Shown here piece after piece: positions 38,773-64,000 of a DNA stretch of 64,000 nucleotides. Source of the stretch: Siniperca chuatsi. Taxonomy: Eukaryota > Chordata > Actinopteri > Centrarchiformes > Sinipercidae. Made by a program: the position numbers and the translations under genes. The stretch is taken from assembly GCF_020085105.1 (NCBI RefSeq), contig NC_058042.1, positions 15,761,001 to 15,825,000 on the forward strand, in the 5' to 3' direction. Numbering within the stretch: position 1 is the first letter of the stretch; each line of letters begins with the position of its first letter. Under the pieces are notes generated by a model that was not told where the DNA came from, ran no database searches, and saw only the letters and a list, made by a program, of their open reading frames with translations.

Positions 38773-38773
<1 letters not shown>

Positions 38774-38821
<48 letters not shown>
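38774..38821. repeat. AT dinucleotide microsatellite
   Basis: About 23 uninterrupted TA repeats are visible, the longest pure dinucleotide tract in the window. Confidence 0.95.
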
Positions 38822-38825
<4 letters not shown>

Positions 38826-40149
38826 CAAAGTGAAATGAAACCCTGGATCCCTTCTTTACACACTGGCTGAGTTATGGGTTTGTGGAAAAAGAGAGTTGGG
38901 TGAGCTTACAATTTGTCTAAACATCAGTGTTTGCCTGCTGACTGAAACACAGAGGAGTAGACACTGTACTGTTTGTTTAAAAACAATGCAGAGAACATAG
39001 AATAAAAAAAACATTACTTAATATACTGTTATAGAACTGCAAGATTGTACAACATGTTGTGTTGCTGCCGGAGAGACATTTGCAGTCTACTGACAATCAA
39101 GATAATCTTTTATCCAGTGAGGTTGTAAAAAGGTTATGCAAACAGTGTATGAACGGCAAAGAGACAGCACATACTGTATGCTCCTCTGTCACAGAGGATT
39201 TCAATTGCTTGAATTTGTTTGTAGTCAAGTTGTTCATTAAGAGATTACAAACTACTTCAGTCACCCAGATTTAAATTTTCTTAGTTTTTAAAGTGTATTT
39301 CATATTAATGACATAAATTCTTGCAAAATAATTATTCAACTTTGCGTGAATCCTGAGTAACCTTTAAAAAAATACTTAGAATTAAAAAGGAAAATGAAGA
39401 ATCCATTCATTGAAACAGCACTCCTGATCTCAATGCAACATGTTAAACACCAGAGGACATTTCACTAATTAGAAACCAACCATTACTGAAAGGACACACA
39501 AACATACACACAAATTACATAATAAAATAATTAAAAATGTGCTCTCTTTCTCCCTACTCATTCTCTCTATCACATTCCCGCCAAAAATATTCACACACTC
39601 AAACAAAATGAAGCAAGGAAAGTTAAAGAATCCAAAAAAGAAAAGACGGGTGGTACACATGAGTAAAAGCATCAAAAATGATGCAGATATAATGCTATTA
39701 ATCAGTCAACATTTCAATAATGTCTCTGTGACTGAGTCTGATACAGTGTTTCGTGTCACCAGCAAGGAGAGAGAACTACACAAGCCTAGGCTCTGGGCCA
39801 ATATGGACTCAGTAAAGGTTCAGACAGGCACATTTGATATATATATGTATATATATATAATTCAAAAATATACCTGACATTGAGGCTGAAACAGTTTCAG
39901 TCTCTTGTCTTTCCATATTTGAACTGTTCACTTTGGTAAAGGGTATCAATCTCTTCATGATGTCGCTTGCTTCATTATTTTTCCTCTACCTTTCATTTTT
40001 AAATAGACAGGAATTGTTTTGTACCTAAAGGAGGTCTAAGCGCTTTTGCATTCAAGCCAGCATCACGGCCAGGTCACCATGGAGGGCGAGTTAATGCTGG
40101 ACCCCCGTCCACACTCTTTTTCTGCACCTTCCTCCTCAGATCTGGTGCT

Positions 40150-40159
40150 TTTATTTATT
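40150..40159 (-). terminator. pde3b: Polyadenylation signal of pde3b (candidate)
   Basis: Two overlapping AATAAA hexamers on the minus strand lie about 360 bases beyond the pde3b stop codon. They imply a short 3' untranslated region. Confidence 0.5.
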
Positions 40160-40516
40160 TTTTTACTGGGTGCACTCGACTCTCCATGGGGTGAAAGTGC
40201 ATAGGAGGTGGGCTCCCACCGTTGCAGCAAGGATCCGCTCACAGTAGTAAGGCCTTTTTGTTTCTCCAAAAACAATGTGACTGCTTAAGCATCTGAGTGT
40301 CTGCACAGTGAAACTTTCGATATGTGTTTGTGTGTATGTGTGAGAGAGAGCGGGAGCAAAGTGTGTTTTATGTGCATTTGTCATCTGTGTGTGTGTGTGT
40401 GTGTCTGTGTTTCTCATGTTTCTGTTGGTGAAAGGCAGGTGGTCGAGGGACTCATGTCCTTATACTGCCTCTCCTCTTCTTTTTCACGCATCTCTGCTCT
40501 TTCCTTCATCCTCCTG

Positions 40517-54379
<13,863 letters not shown>

Positions 54380-57300
54380 CTGAAAAACACAAGAGAGACA
54401 CATAAACTGTCAGTCAAATGTCATCATTGTATATGTGTTTGGCCATAACAGAGAATATGAAATGTATTTACATAGAAAGAACACAGGCTTTGACCTTTGC
54501 TCCACTTTCAGCAAACTGCCTTATGACTTTTCAGCGGGGGCACTGGCAGGTCAGCAACTAGCTACTAACTGCTAGTCTATTCTACCTGTTATCTACCTGT
54601 TATCTAAACACACAGTGTAGTAACAGTTTACATTAAGGTTTTCTTGCACCACATGTTGCACTTTCTACTACAGGTATGCTAATGCACACTGCCTTAGCGA
54701 CAGCAGACTGAGGCCTTTCACTGAAAGCAAAAGAAGAAAAGCAAACCACTAAAACCACCGTGGTGCGTCTACAGCGGAGCTATGAGATCTTATCTAGATC
54801 CAACTACGTCAATCAGCAGCATTTCCAAGCTATCTGTTGGTAACCAAACAGGAGCTCTCACACGTTACAGCAGTGTATAGTGGTGGAGCGGTGAAGGTGA
54901 TGCAGGTTGTATAACACTAAGTTGATGGACCTGAAATAACCTAATCCTCTAACTCAAGTATAAATACAATACAAATTTGATAGAAATTAATTAGTTAACG
55001 TAGCCATTAACTAGGTTTGCTACACAGTACAGTTATACTTTCAAAGATTTTCTTAACATGTGCATTTAAGTTTTTCAGCCATGCACATATAAGTGAAAGC
55101 ACTGAAATCTATTACTTTTGACAGCATAACAATAGAAAACATAAAGTCTACAATTTGTGATAAATCTGTGTCCAATGATCTGACGACAAGGACATCGATT
55201 TTAAGTCTACATTCATGTTTTAATGGGGAGAAATATAGCAGTTTACCATGTAAAATCCAGGCAGCAGTATACATTTCTTGTAAAAAGTCACCATGCAGTC
55301 TCACCCCACACCACAAGGGGGAGAGACACAGAGGATTAAGCCTCATTTGAGAAGCACCTCCACAAACACTATCAACCACAACCTAGCTATAAACACACAC
55401 CCTCATATAGCCTTCTTTTTAACATCTCAGCCAGTCATCATATTGTCAGGAATAATCAAAGCACATAATACTACATTAAAAATGGGAAAGGATTTTACAC
55501 TGGATTAATCATCTGGTCATATTCAGCAATGTCAAGAACTTCAATAAGACACTATAATATTATTTATTTAGTAAAACAAATTCTCTTCATTTTAGGGAAT
55601 GGCTTTAAATTAGATTTTACGATTTCCACTACTGTTCTACTATGTTCTGTGATTACAAAAACAACATATGCCAATTTTCAAAAGCTGCAAGGCCAGGTTT
55701 TTAATCTAATAAGAAAAACACAATACATTACGGGAAAAAGTCCCACATATAAATGGCAAAACTAAACTACTTCCAACTACTACTACTTTCCAACTTTCTG
55801 TAATATAATGATAATATTTGATATTATACATACACTTTTCTTCATGTCATTCATACAGTACATAAAAACTATAATTAAGGTGGTTAAATAGATCAGTGGC
55901 TCTATCCAATCTCCTCTAATCAGTAACTGTTTCATTGATCAAAGTGGGATGTTTGTCATCAGCATCTGTACAATGCTGCCAAACATTTAATATGGCAAAT
56001 AAGCCCTGCCATGGCAACCCGACATAGAGGCCAGCAAACAATGCTCCATACACCATGGCAACGAGATGGCGGGAGACAGCCCGGAGGACAGAGTTGTTGG
56101 CCTTCTGCTTGTTTAATACCTAATCTCAATCTAAAACCTGGCCTTGCAGCAAGCGCACATCGTATCTGTTTGTGTCTACGTTTCTTTTTAAATTAATAGA
56201 TTAATTTATCTCAACCAAAGGATCATGTTCTGTTGACAATTCCATTTTATACTGACCCTCTCGATCACACACACGCAGTACATAACAGTGATACACTCAA
56301 AAAGTCACACAATATAGCGTAGTATGTCTAAAATTTGTCTACACCTCACCGTTACAGTAAGCTCTTTAACTCTGCATAATCTTTGCACAATACACAAAAA
56401 CACGTCTTCTCCGACTTTCACACAGCACAGAAACAGGAAACGCTGGCTAAATGGGCACTACCACCACCACCACCATCAAAGTGTGTGCCAAGCAACAACT
56501 TATTTACAGTTAGGGCCTTATGCCAGTGATGAGATTAAAATATTTTAATGAACAGGAGATCTTTACTGATGTTATGAAAACATGACATGAGGGCAGACAC
56601 ATAGAAAGAGACACACAACTCAGCACTTAGACACGTGTACACATGCAGACACACATGCATACACAGACGCAGACGGCCAAACATATTATATTATTTCTCA
56701 CCTCTGAGACATTTAGGTGAAACTGACTTTTTCTCAAGTACACTGAGGTACAAGCACTACAAGTACATTGCACTTTGAGTATTTCCATCTCATATTACTT
56801 TACACTTTTATTCATTTAAAAATGGATATATTGTAAGTTTTTCTCCACTAAATGTATCTGATAGCTAGTTAGTGGTTTCTGTGCAGATTAAGATTTTACA
56901 TATGAATCATGTGACCATCTTATAAAATATGATGCATTGTTATAGATGTAACTAGTATATATGGTTTAAACTACCATTAAAATACTGCTTACATGTTAAT
57001 CTATTTGAAATAATAATCCAATATAATACTATAATTATATAATACAATAATACTAATACTTTTAAAGTAAAATTTTGAATACATGGTTTTTACTTGTAAT
57101 GGAGTATTTTTACATTGTGCTATTGCAACTTTGCAAGTACTTCTTCACCATTCGCTTTAGGGTTAGGGAAGCTGAGAAAGGTAGACAATATAAATGACTG
57201 TAAATCATGCAATAAACCCAAACTACTATTTAAAATGAGGAATGTATATAGTCTGATTTTGTGGGCACATTTTTGCAACTGCTAATCATACATCAATATA

Positions 57301-60300
57301 CAACTTCATATTTACACTGAGAATATGTTGACATGTTTGCAACGACATCAGACTGCTTTCTCTACTTTGTAATCCAGGCTAGCTTTTAAACATACAGGCA
57401 CAGATAGAGCTTGTTAGACTTGTACAACTGGCTATATCCAGTGTGTCTGTCATTCTGTGTAACACTGTGTGCACACCTGCATGTGTATGAAGATTATTTA
57501 TGGTGCAAGTATTTCCAAAAGGGGAAAAACTGCACTATATTTATGCACACCTGCATGAATATACAGATACAAAGCAAACCGGGAGAGACCCACACAGAGA
57601 AAACAATAACGCACACAATCAAACATGGACTTAAATGCACAGGAAAAATATAGTACACATCAAAATAACACTTCACATAAACACAGTTATTTAACATGAG
57701 ACAAGTCGTAAATATTTCCTAACAGAAGTCAATAAACCTGTGAAAGCGATTAGACGGCCATTTTGTTACACCTGCGTGTCATTTTAGCTAGGCTCCGTGG
57801 TGTGAGAGGTGCTAGAACTGATAAAAACACGCTAATAAGAGTGTGGGGGACAGAGAAAAGGTATCAATGGTAGGCAGGCAGGGCATTTGTATGGAGAGGA
57901 GCCGGGCACTGCTGACGTCAGTCTGCAGCGACACACACAGCGTCAGCAGCCTTCTGCACATGCACTTGCTGATAACGAGGTCTGGGCTCTGGCTGTCAAG
58001 ACACGCACAGGAAGAAAAGATGATATGGAGAGAGGAAAAGGAAGCACGGGCTGGCTTGATTCTTTTCAGGAAAGACAGCTAACCAGATGAGAGGTCTGCA
58101 GAGTGTGTGTGTGTGTGTCCTATTGATCAGACATAGCTTGATCTACCAGGAAATGGCTAGGTGCCAAAGCTCAGGCAGGTTAGCTGATGGTGGGCCAGCA
58201 GCTGAGGCGACTAAGGAAGGAACTGACTGAGATTAAAAACACTGTCTCTATAGTGACTCAGTCTGGGTAAAAAGTTCAAAGACGTATCCTACACTCAAAC
58301 ACACACAAAACGGACCAATATAATAAAATATACTATAAAATACTATACTTGAGATGCAACATTTTCTTTTACCTAGAAAAACAGGAATCATTAAAAGGTT
58401 GCACAAATGTTAATAATTTCTTCTGGAAGGAAGAGTTTGCACATTTAAGAATTTAATGCTGGCGATAAAATGATCACTCAACACCAATTTTCTATAAAAA
58501 ATGTGTTTGGTAACAATGATAGATAGTTAATCTGACTACATTTTCCTCAGAGGTTGTCATAGATAAATACAAAATGGTTATGAAGAAAGAAAATGAGTGC
58601 AACAACGAACTTACATTAACCCCATACCAAAGATGAGGAAGTTACTGACAAAAAAGTTCAAACAACCTCAATTATATGGAAGTGGTTAAGATAGCTTTAA
58701 AATGACAAGAAGGCTTTGATAAAGACACTGCAAAATATACCAAGTGCAAACAAAGACAACTAAAAAGTACTATACCAGTGAATGGACATGAATCGAGTGT
58801 GAGATTTTGGGCCAACGCGTGTGTTTGTAAGCCCACAAGCAGTGTCCAACATGGTAATAGTAGTGCTCCTTTAGCATTCAGCAGCATTTCTGGAGCTCAA
58901 CCTAAACAACACGCAATTGTGTTCTGGGTTTGTGGCCATTACCCTATAAAAATAAAGCTTAATACAACAGGACATGTGACTAACTATTTTCTATCCACTT
59001 TTTTGACATAATGTCTCTGGACATTGAAGTCATAGAGTCAATTCAAAAGCCACGTTGACACTATTAAGATTAACCTCTGTATAGTTATATTGAATTTTTC
59101 ACAAGATTATGTTTATAGAATTTCTCAAGTTTATAGGATTTAAATAGTAAGAAAATATTTATCTTGACAAAAAAAAACAACATAGGAAATTTAACAATTG
59201 ATACATTTGTAATTATCAATAGTTTTTTTATAATTGATAATATTCTTTGTCCAAATCTTGCAGCACTATAGACAGAAGTTTGGTAACTTTTGCTTCACTA
59301 AAATATATTTAAAACCTAAAAAAAAAAACCAAAACTTAAAATGTAGATAGCATGATAGCAACATCGCATTAGGTATGCTATCATGCTGATAGATTTTCTA
59401 AATCGATATATATAATTAATTGCTCTATGTGTGACAAATATAGTCTCAATGTACTATATTTTTAACTCCTTTTTCCCCTACATTTTTGGTCAGCTGCTTT
59501 ACAAAGTTGCAATTAATGCACAACACAATCTGTTTCTCTCTGCTGAGTGGTTCAAAGAATGTATCAAATTGAAGTTGCTAGATGACAAATGTATGAATTG
59601 TGAAAGGTGGGAAGAGATAAAGTACTTCCTCCCAGTGTAACCAGACAATCTCCAGAACCAAAGACTTGTAAAAATCCTTTTGCATCTGTGTTGCTTGGCC
59701 TACCACCAGCCCACAGGTCAACAGGCCCAACGGGAAAACTCAAGGTACTCCAGATGGCTAGTCCGCATATGGCTGTCACCAGTGTTGTCAGGGCAACCTG
59801 GCAAGACCATGGAAAATTCTTTGAATAGGGAAAGGAGCTTGTGCAAAATGTCATCCCTCTCTTTCACACTCATCTACCACTTCACTGGACTGGTGTTGTT
59901 CCGTGTCTGCCCTGCAAATGCCAGCATCTATTAGTGTCATTTGGGGTATTTAAGTACTTCTATGACAAGATCTGTTTCTTTGTACACTGCTTGATGTTTG
60001 TCCTATTTGTCACCAATCCAGTTAATAAAAAAACAAACAAATACTACCAATGAAATCTCTTTCCAAAAATAGTTTAAAAATCCCAACCATCCAAGGAATG
60101 AACAAGTACACAGTTACAAGTCTCATGTCTCATTAGTCTGGTTGTAGTTCTGCAAAACTTAACAGAGCAGCAGAAACAAAACAATCCGCTGTTGGCTAAT
60201 TGCTAAAGAAGAACTCACAGTTTTTCATTATTATCTCTATGCATTTTCCATGACAATAACTTTTAATTAACTGTCACAGTCTTTTTCTATATGTTGCCAA

Positions 60301-63300
60301 AATGCTACAAGAGCATGAACAACTGCCTTCAAAGTTTTCTTATCTGTTTCCTAGGGGGTGGAGCTACAGAAACTATACCACAGAGCACATAACGTGTTAA
60401 TTTCACCCAACAAAATATCATTCTTTAAAAATGGCACCCAAGATTTTCACGGTACAAAACTTTATGGGTATTCATAGAAGCCAGAGTGTGCTCAATGGGG
60501 AGACACCCACCAGGCTAATGAAGAGCATGAAATAGGCTTTGGAATTAATGTCACGTCACACTGTATTTAGGGTATTTCAGGGGCTGATCTGCCATACTTG
60601 TCAGCAACTAGTGTTTTTTTTTACATATAGAGCAGAGGATATAGACGCTTCTTAAGGGCACATATCACCACAGATTTTTGCTAAAAATGTAGAGTGAAGA
60701 ATCAGAAGGGGACATAGCATGCTATGGTAAAGAAAACAAAAGGTGTGGAGAAATGTTAATGTTAGGAAAGCAAGGACCGGTGGAGAATGGTAGCAAACAG
60801 CAGGTATCAAATACTGAAGTTTGATGTTTCTTGGAGTAATGCCAAATTTAACAGAATACACTTTCATTTAAGAAAAGATTGTACACAGTGTTTTGCATGC
60901 TGTATGATAGCTGCCCCTAGTAAGGCAAAATTTAAACTGCCAGATTTTGAAAAGGCATTTTGTGACTTCCTACCTGTCCGACAAAGGCACATGATGGGGT
61001 TTAGTTTACTGTTTACAAAGGATTTTAAATTGTAAACTTATTTTTAAGTTGAACAATGATGCCTGTTTGTCTTCTGTCATAAAGCCTAATTTAATTCAGT
61101 GAAAAATAAACATCAACTTCCATCATACATCAACAAGACCACAAACATGACAGATGTACTTCTCCATAATCTTGGCAGGAAAGAAGCAAACCTTTGTCCC
61201 TCCAACACTCCCTGAGATCACAGTGTTGTGATGTTGCCGATCACTCAATATAGGTATATATAATATATAGGTAATATATAATCTGTTTTTCTTGTTCTGA
61301 AGTGCACAACTACAAAGAAGTGATTTGACCATGGGTTGGTTAGATCCAGCACACACTCCAGCAGAAGAGAGTTCCTTTACTCTTAACAGTTACCTATTTA
61401 GCTGTATGTTCAGAAAACAGTTCCCAGCCTACTGTTTACGTTTAATAACTACATGCTGCATACAAAATTCTGGGTGTACACCCTCTACATCTATGGGGTT
61501 GTGAGAGAAATCAGCTGGCTTTATCTTAACATCACTCCCATTTTATCAAGTGAAACTGACCACCTTATTAGGCTTTAAAGAGCCATCCTGAAGATCAACC
61601 CATAGTAATATCACCTGCCATGTGATACTAAAGCACAATGTAGTACAGGTTACTAGCCAGACAACAACAATCCAACGCATGTGCATAATCTTTATGGCAT
61701 TAGGTTACATGACACCATGTACCCATGTGCTATAGGGGGCTAACAAGGTAGCAACATTGTAACTTAAATGTTTTTTTGATGTCCGTTTTAGAATCCCCCA
61801 CCTGAAGAGTGTCCAAACTAGAAGAACTAAGAGCACAGCGTAACTTCTGGTATTTTGCTCAACTTAGTGTCATTACTGAGAGCTGATCTATTTATGTGGC
61901 ACAGACATGTGCCATACACATTTTCCATTAAACCATCCAGAAAGTTGCATACCTAAAAATATTTTACAAAATTTTCTGGTGCGTTTTCATCATATTACAG
62001 GATTGCTCTGAGCCACCATTACACGGTGTGAAATCAAGTTTCTAGAAAATGGAGAAAACTCATTCAATTCCTCTTAACATCCTAGCATCATGCCACATTA
62101 CATGAGGATGGTATGCTTATTACCAACCTGTGAACTAAACAAATAATGTATGATTGCTATCTTGTACTATTGAAAGCTTTGAAAACTGTACATCTACATG
62201 CCTTCACCCACAATGCAGACACACCCACCTCAAGGTCATAAGCTTGACCTTTGTCACAAAGCAAGATATGAGACAACTTTCCTAATTCTTCCTAGCCTTT
62301 GTCTCTCTCCAGACAGCCATATTTGCTGTTCTCTGAGGATTATGCTACATTAATTCCAGTTTCCGTGTTGAGTTACAGATGCCTTTTCATACGCCCCCAC
62401 TGGTGTAAGAAAGTGAACAAAACAGTGAGTATTCACAAATTTGTATGCAACTGTGTTTTGTTTGGGACATCTTTAACTCTGATGTAAGTGTAACACAATC
62501 AGTCTTAATTGTTTTCTGTGCTGTATAGATGTAGATAGTAGTTTCTAAGTAGAATTTAAATATAACCAACTAGTCCTCAGTTTTGCATTGAGTTCCCAAT
62601 GTCGTGACAAAATTCACCTATTTATACAGATTACATTAAGAATGAATAGAATACAATTGTGTGGCATAAAATCACATGCCAGACAAAGCAGTATAATGAC
62701 GCTTTTTGTGATAAGTGATAAATTTTGTCCCCAGAGATGCAACAAGAACAAGCTAATGTTAATGAAGTTAACTTAATCCAACTAAAACCTGCAAGAACTT
62801 GTGATCTCAGGACTAAATCTAAATCAGAAAATAGCAGCAAAAACAGTACTAGAACAGGCCAAAAGATTTTGGACAAAACAAAAACAATTAATCAGCTAAA
62901 ACACCAATTCAACATCCAAGTCTGTCTGGTTTACGTCAACAAAGGCTGTAGTTTGTTGTAGCAGAATGGTACCTTACATAGCTCTCTCATCTTCTTTCTC
63001 AGGGGCATAGCATGTGGTTTCACTATGGCGTTTTGTTTACATGAATCCGGAGACATACAGCACACGGCCTATAGGCACACACCCACTAATTCCTTTGAAG
63101 CAGGGAAGATAACAGTTGCTGTCTGCTTCCTGGCTGTTGTGAATTCGTCAGCCAGCTGTGTCCCCAGAAAAAAAGCAGATGGACCAGACCATGGCTGACA
63201 GAAAAATTGAGTGGAAGAGGCACCATGAGCCATTTGGGAAATAGCAGGAAAAGTCTGTGTGCTAAACCAAGTTGGAAGGTGCTCCTTCCCAATACTATTA

Positions 63301-64000
63301 TTTCATTAAGGCCAAGAGACTGAACAAGTCCAAGGGACATGGAACTGGTTTTATCAGATGTACAGTATGGCCAAATGTTCTGGACACCTGGATAGTGCTG
63401 ATAATTGAAAGTCTGTATTCAGCTTGCAACACTTTGCCTTATTGTGAAGGAGGTTGGGGATTTGGGGTGGGAAACCCAAAAAGGATGAAAAAGGCACAGA
63501 GGCTAGAAGGCTGCATCCGCCATAGTTGTAGAAGCGAAAGCATGAGTGTGGGATGAGTTACGGTGAAAACACTTGGAGGCTCAGGAAGGGAAAGCAAGAC
63601 CAGACATCACTCAGGCTGCTCTGAGGCTGCAGGTGTGTCCTCATTTCAAGAAAAAGCGTCAGAAGATACTTAAGGGTCCCAGCAGACCTTCCACATTGTC
63701 GGATTTACTGTCTCACTCAGTTGACCTAGGATCACTTTAGCATCCTCCAGAAAGATATGCAGGAAGGCCAAGAATATAGATGGATGACTAGATCGGTAAG
63801 AGCTGTATTGATTGACCAAATATTATTAAATAATGATAACTTTTTTACTTTAGCTTTTGAACATTTGATTTTCTTTTATTTTTCCACCTTTCAAAACATC
63901 TAATCTGTTTTCATTGTAAATCAAATATAATGAGAAATGGATTGGTTTTACTTTTACACCCTACAGCTCAGAGAGTGTTTGTCTTCCACAGGAAGGTTTA
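54380..64000. other. pde3b: Part of pde3b intron 1
   Basis: No minus-strand frame long enough for the roughly 300-codon first exon of PDE3B is present, so this 9.6 kb is intronic and the gene continues beyond the window. It contains short GT (about 58101-58118) and CCA (about 56459-56477) runs. A GC-richer stretch at 59640-59830 looks repeat-derived. No supported exon lies on either strand. A long first intron is typical of PDE3 genes. Confidence 0.6.

Larger units (their letters stand above)
35441..40149. other. Spacer between convergent cyp2r1 and pde3b
   Basis: This region holds the 3' untranslated regions of both genes, a foldback palindrome (36578-36706), short CA (about 37711-37725) and AT (38774-38821) microsatellites, and no supported coding exon. 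Confidence 0.5.

Noticed and set aside
59564..59854. 96-codon minus-strand open frame considered as the missing pde3b exon 1
   Set aside because: It is far shorter than the roughly 300-codon PDE3B first exon and shows no PDE3 sequence. The GC-rich stretch looks repeat-derived.
63355..63395. Fish transposon-like motif TATGGCCAAATGTTCTGGAC
   Set aside because: It resembles a common repeat end, but the following sequence does not continue as that repeat and no matching inverted end was found.
63560..63745. Exon-like plus-strand stretch reading EGKARPDITQAALRLQVCP and on, with an AG before it
   Set aside because: It is antisense in pde3b intron 1, no matching upstream exon or family was recognised, and one acceptor-like AG is weak evidence.

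Overview
This window is vertebrate nuclear DNA, most likely from a ray-finned (teleost) fish. The evidence is split genes with GT-AG introns, AT-rich gene-poor spacers, a fish-type 32-residue calcitonin, and relics of fish-style SINEs, LINEs and cut-and-paste transposons. No bacterial, viral or organellar genes are seen. Three genes are recognised from reassembled exons. They lie in the order calca, cyp2r1, pde3b, which is the arrangement known from human chromosome 11p15.

Layout. Positions 1-20.7 kb hold no recognised gene, only simple repeats and decayed mobile elements: a DDE_Tnp_4-type transposon with long terminal inverted repeats at about 10.8-12.6 kb, a tRNA-type SINE at 15 kb, a MITE at 18.8-19.2 kb and an RTE-like LINE fragment at 19.4-19.8 kb. 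The calcitonin/CGRP gene runs on the minus strand from about 24.6 to 20.7 kb. All coding exons are intact, with a TATA box and a clear choice between a calcitonin terminal exon and a CGRP exon. A spacer with LINE debris follows. The complete five-exon cyp2r1 gene (vitamin D 25-hydroxylase, 519 residues predicted) lies on the plus strand at 32.1-35.4 kb. From 54.4 to 40.5 kb on the minus strand lie exons 2-16 of pde3b (cGMP-inhibited cAMP phosphodiesterase, 817 residues in the window). Exon 1 must lie beyond 64 kb, so 54.4-64 kb is part of intron 1. The penultimate long intron of pde3b carries a roughly 2-kb IS630/Tc1/mariner-superfamily transposon with a broken transposase.

Functionally, calca encodes a calcium-lowering hormone or a vasodilator neuropeptide, cyp2r1 makes 25-hydroxyvitamin D, and pde3b degrades cAMP downstream of insulin signalling. 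They are separate transcription units: calca and cyp2r1 are divergent, cyp2r1 and pde3b convergent. The linkage reflects conserved synteny, not an operon. No wholly new system was found. The more unusual items are the Thr-Gly variant in calcitonin, a NAGNAG acceptor in pde3b, an Arg-Gly-rich transposase N-terminus, tandem expansion inside one arm of a transposon inverted repeat, and a foldback palindrome between near-identical short direct repeats.
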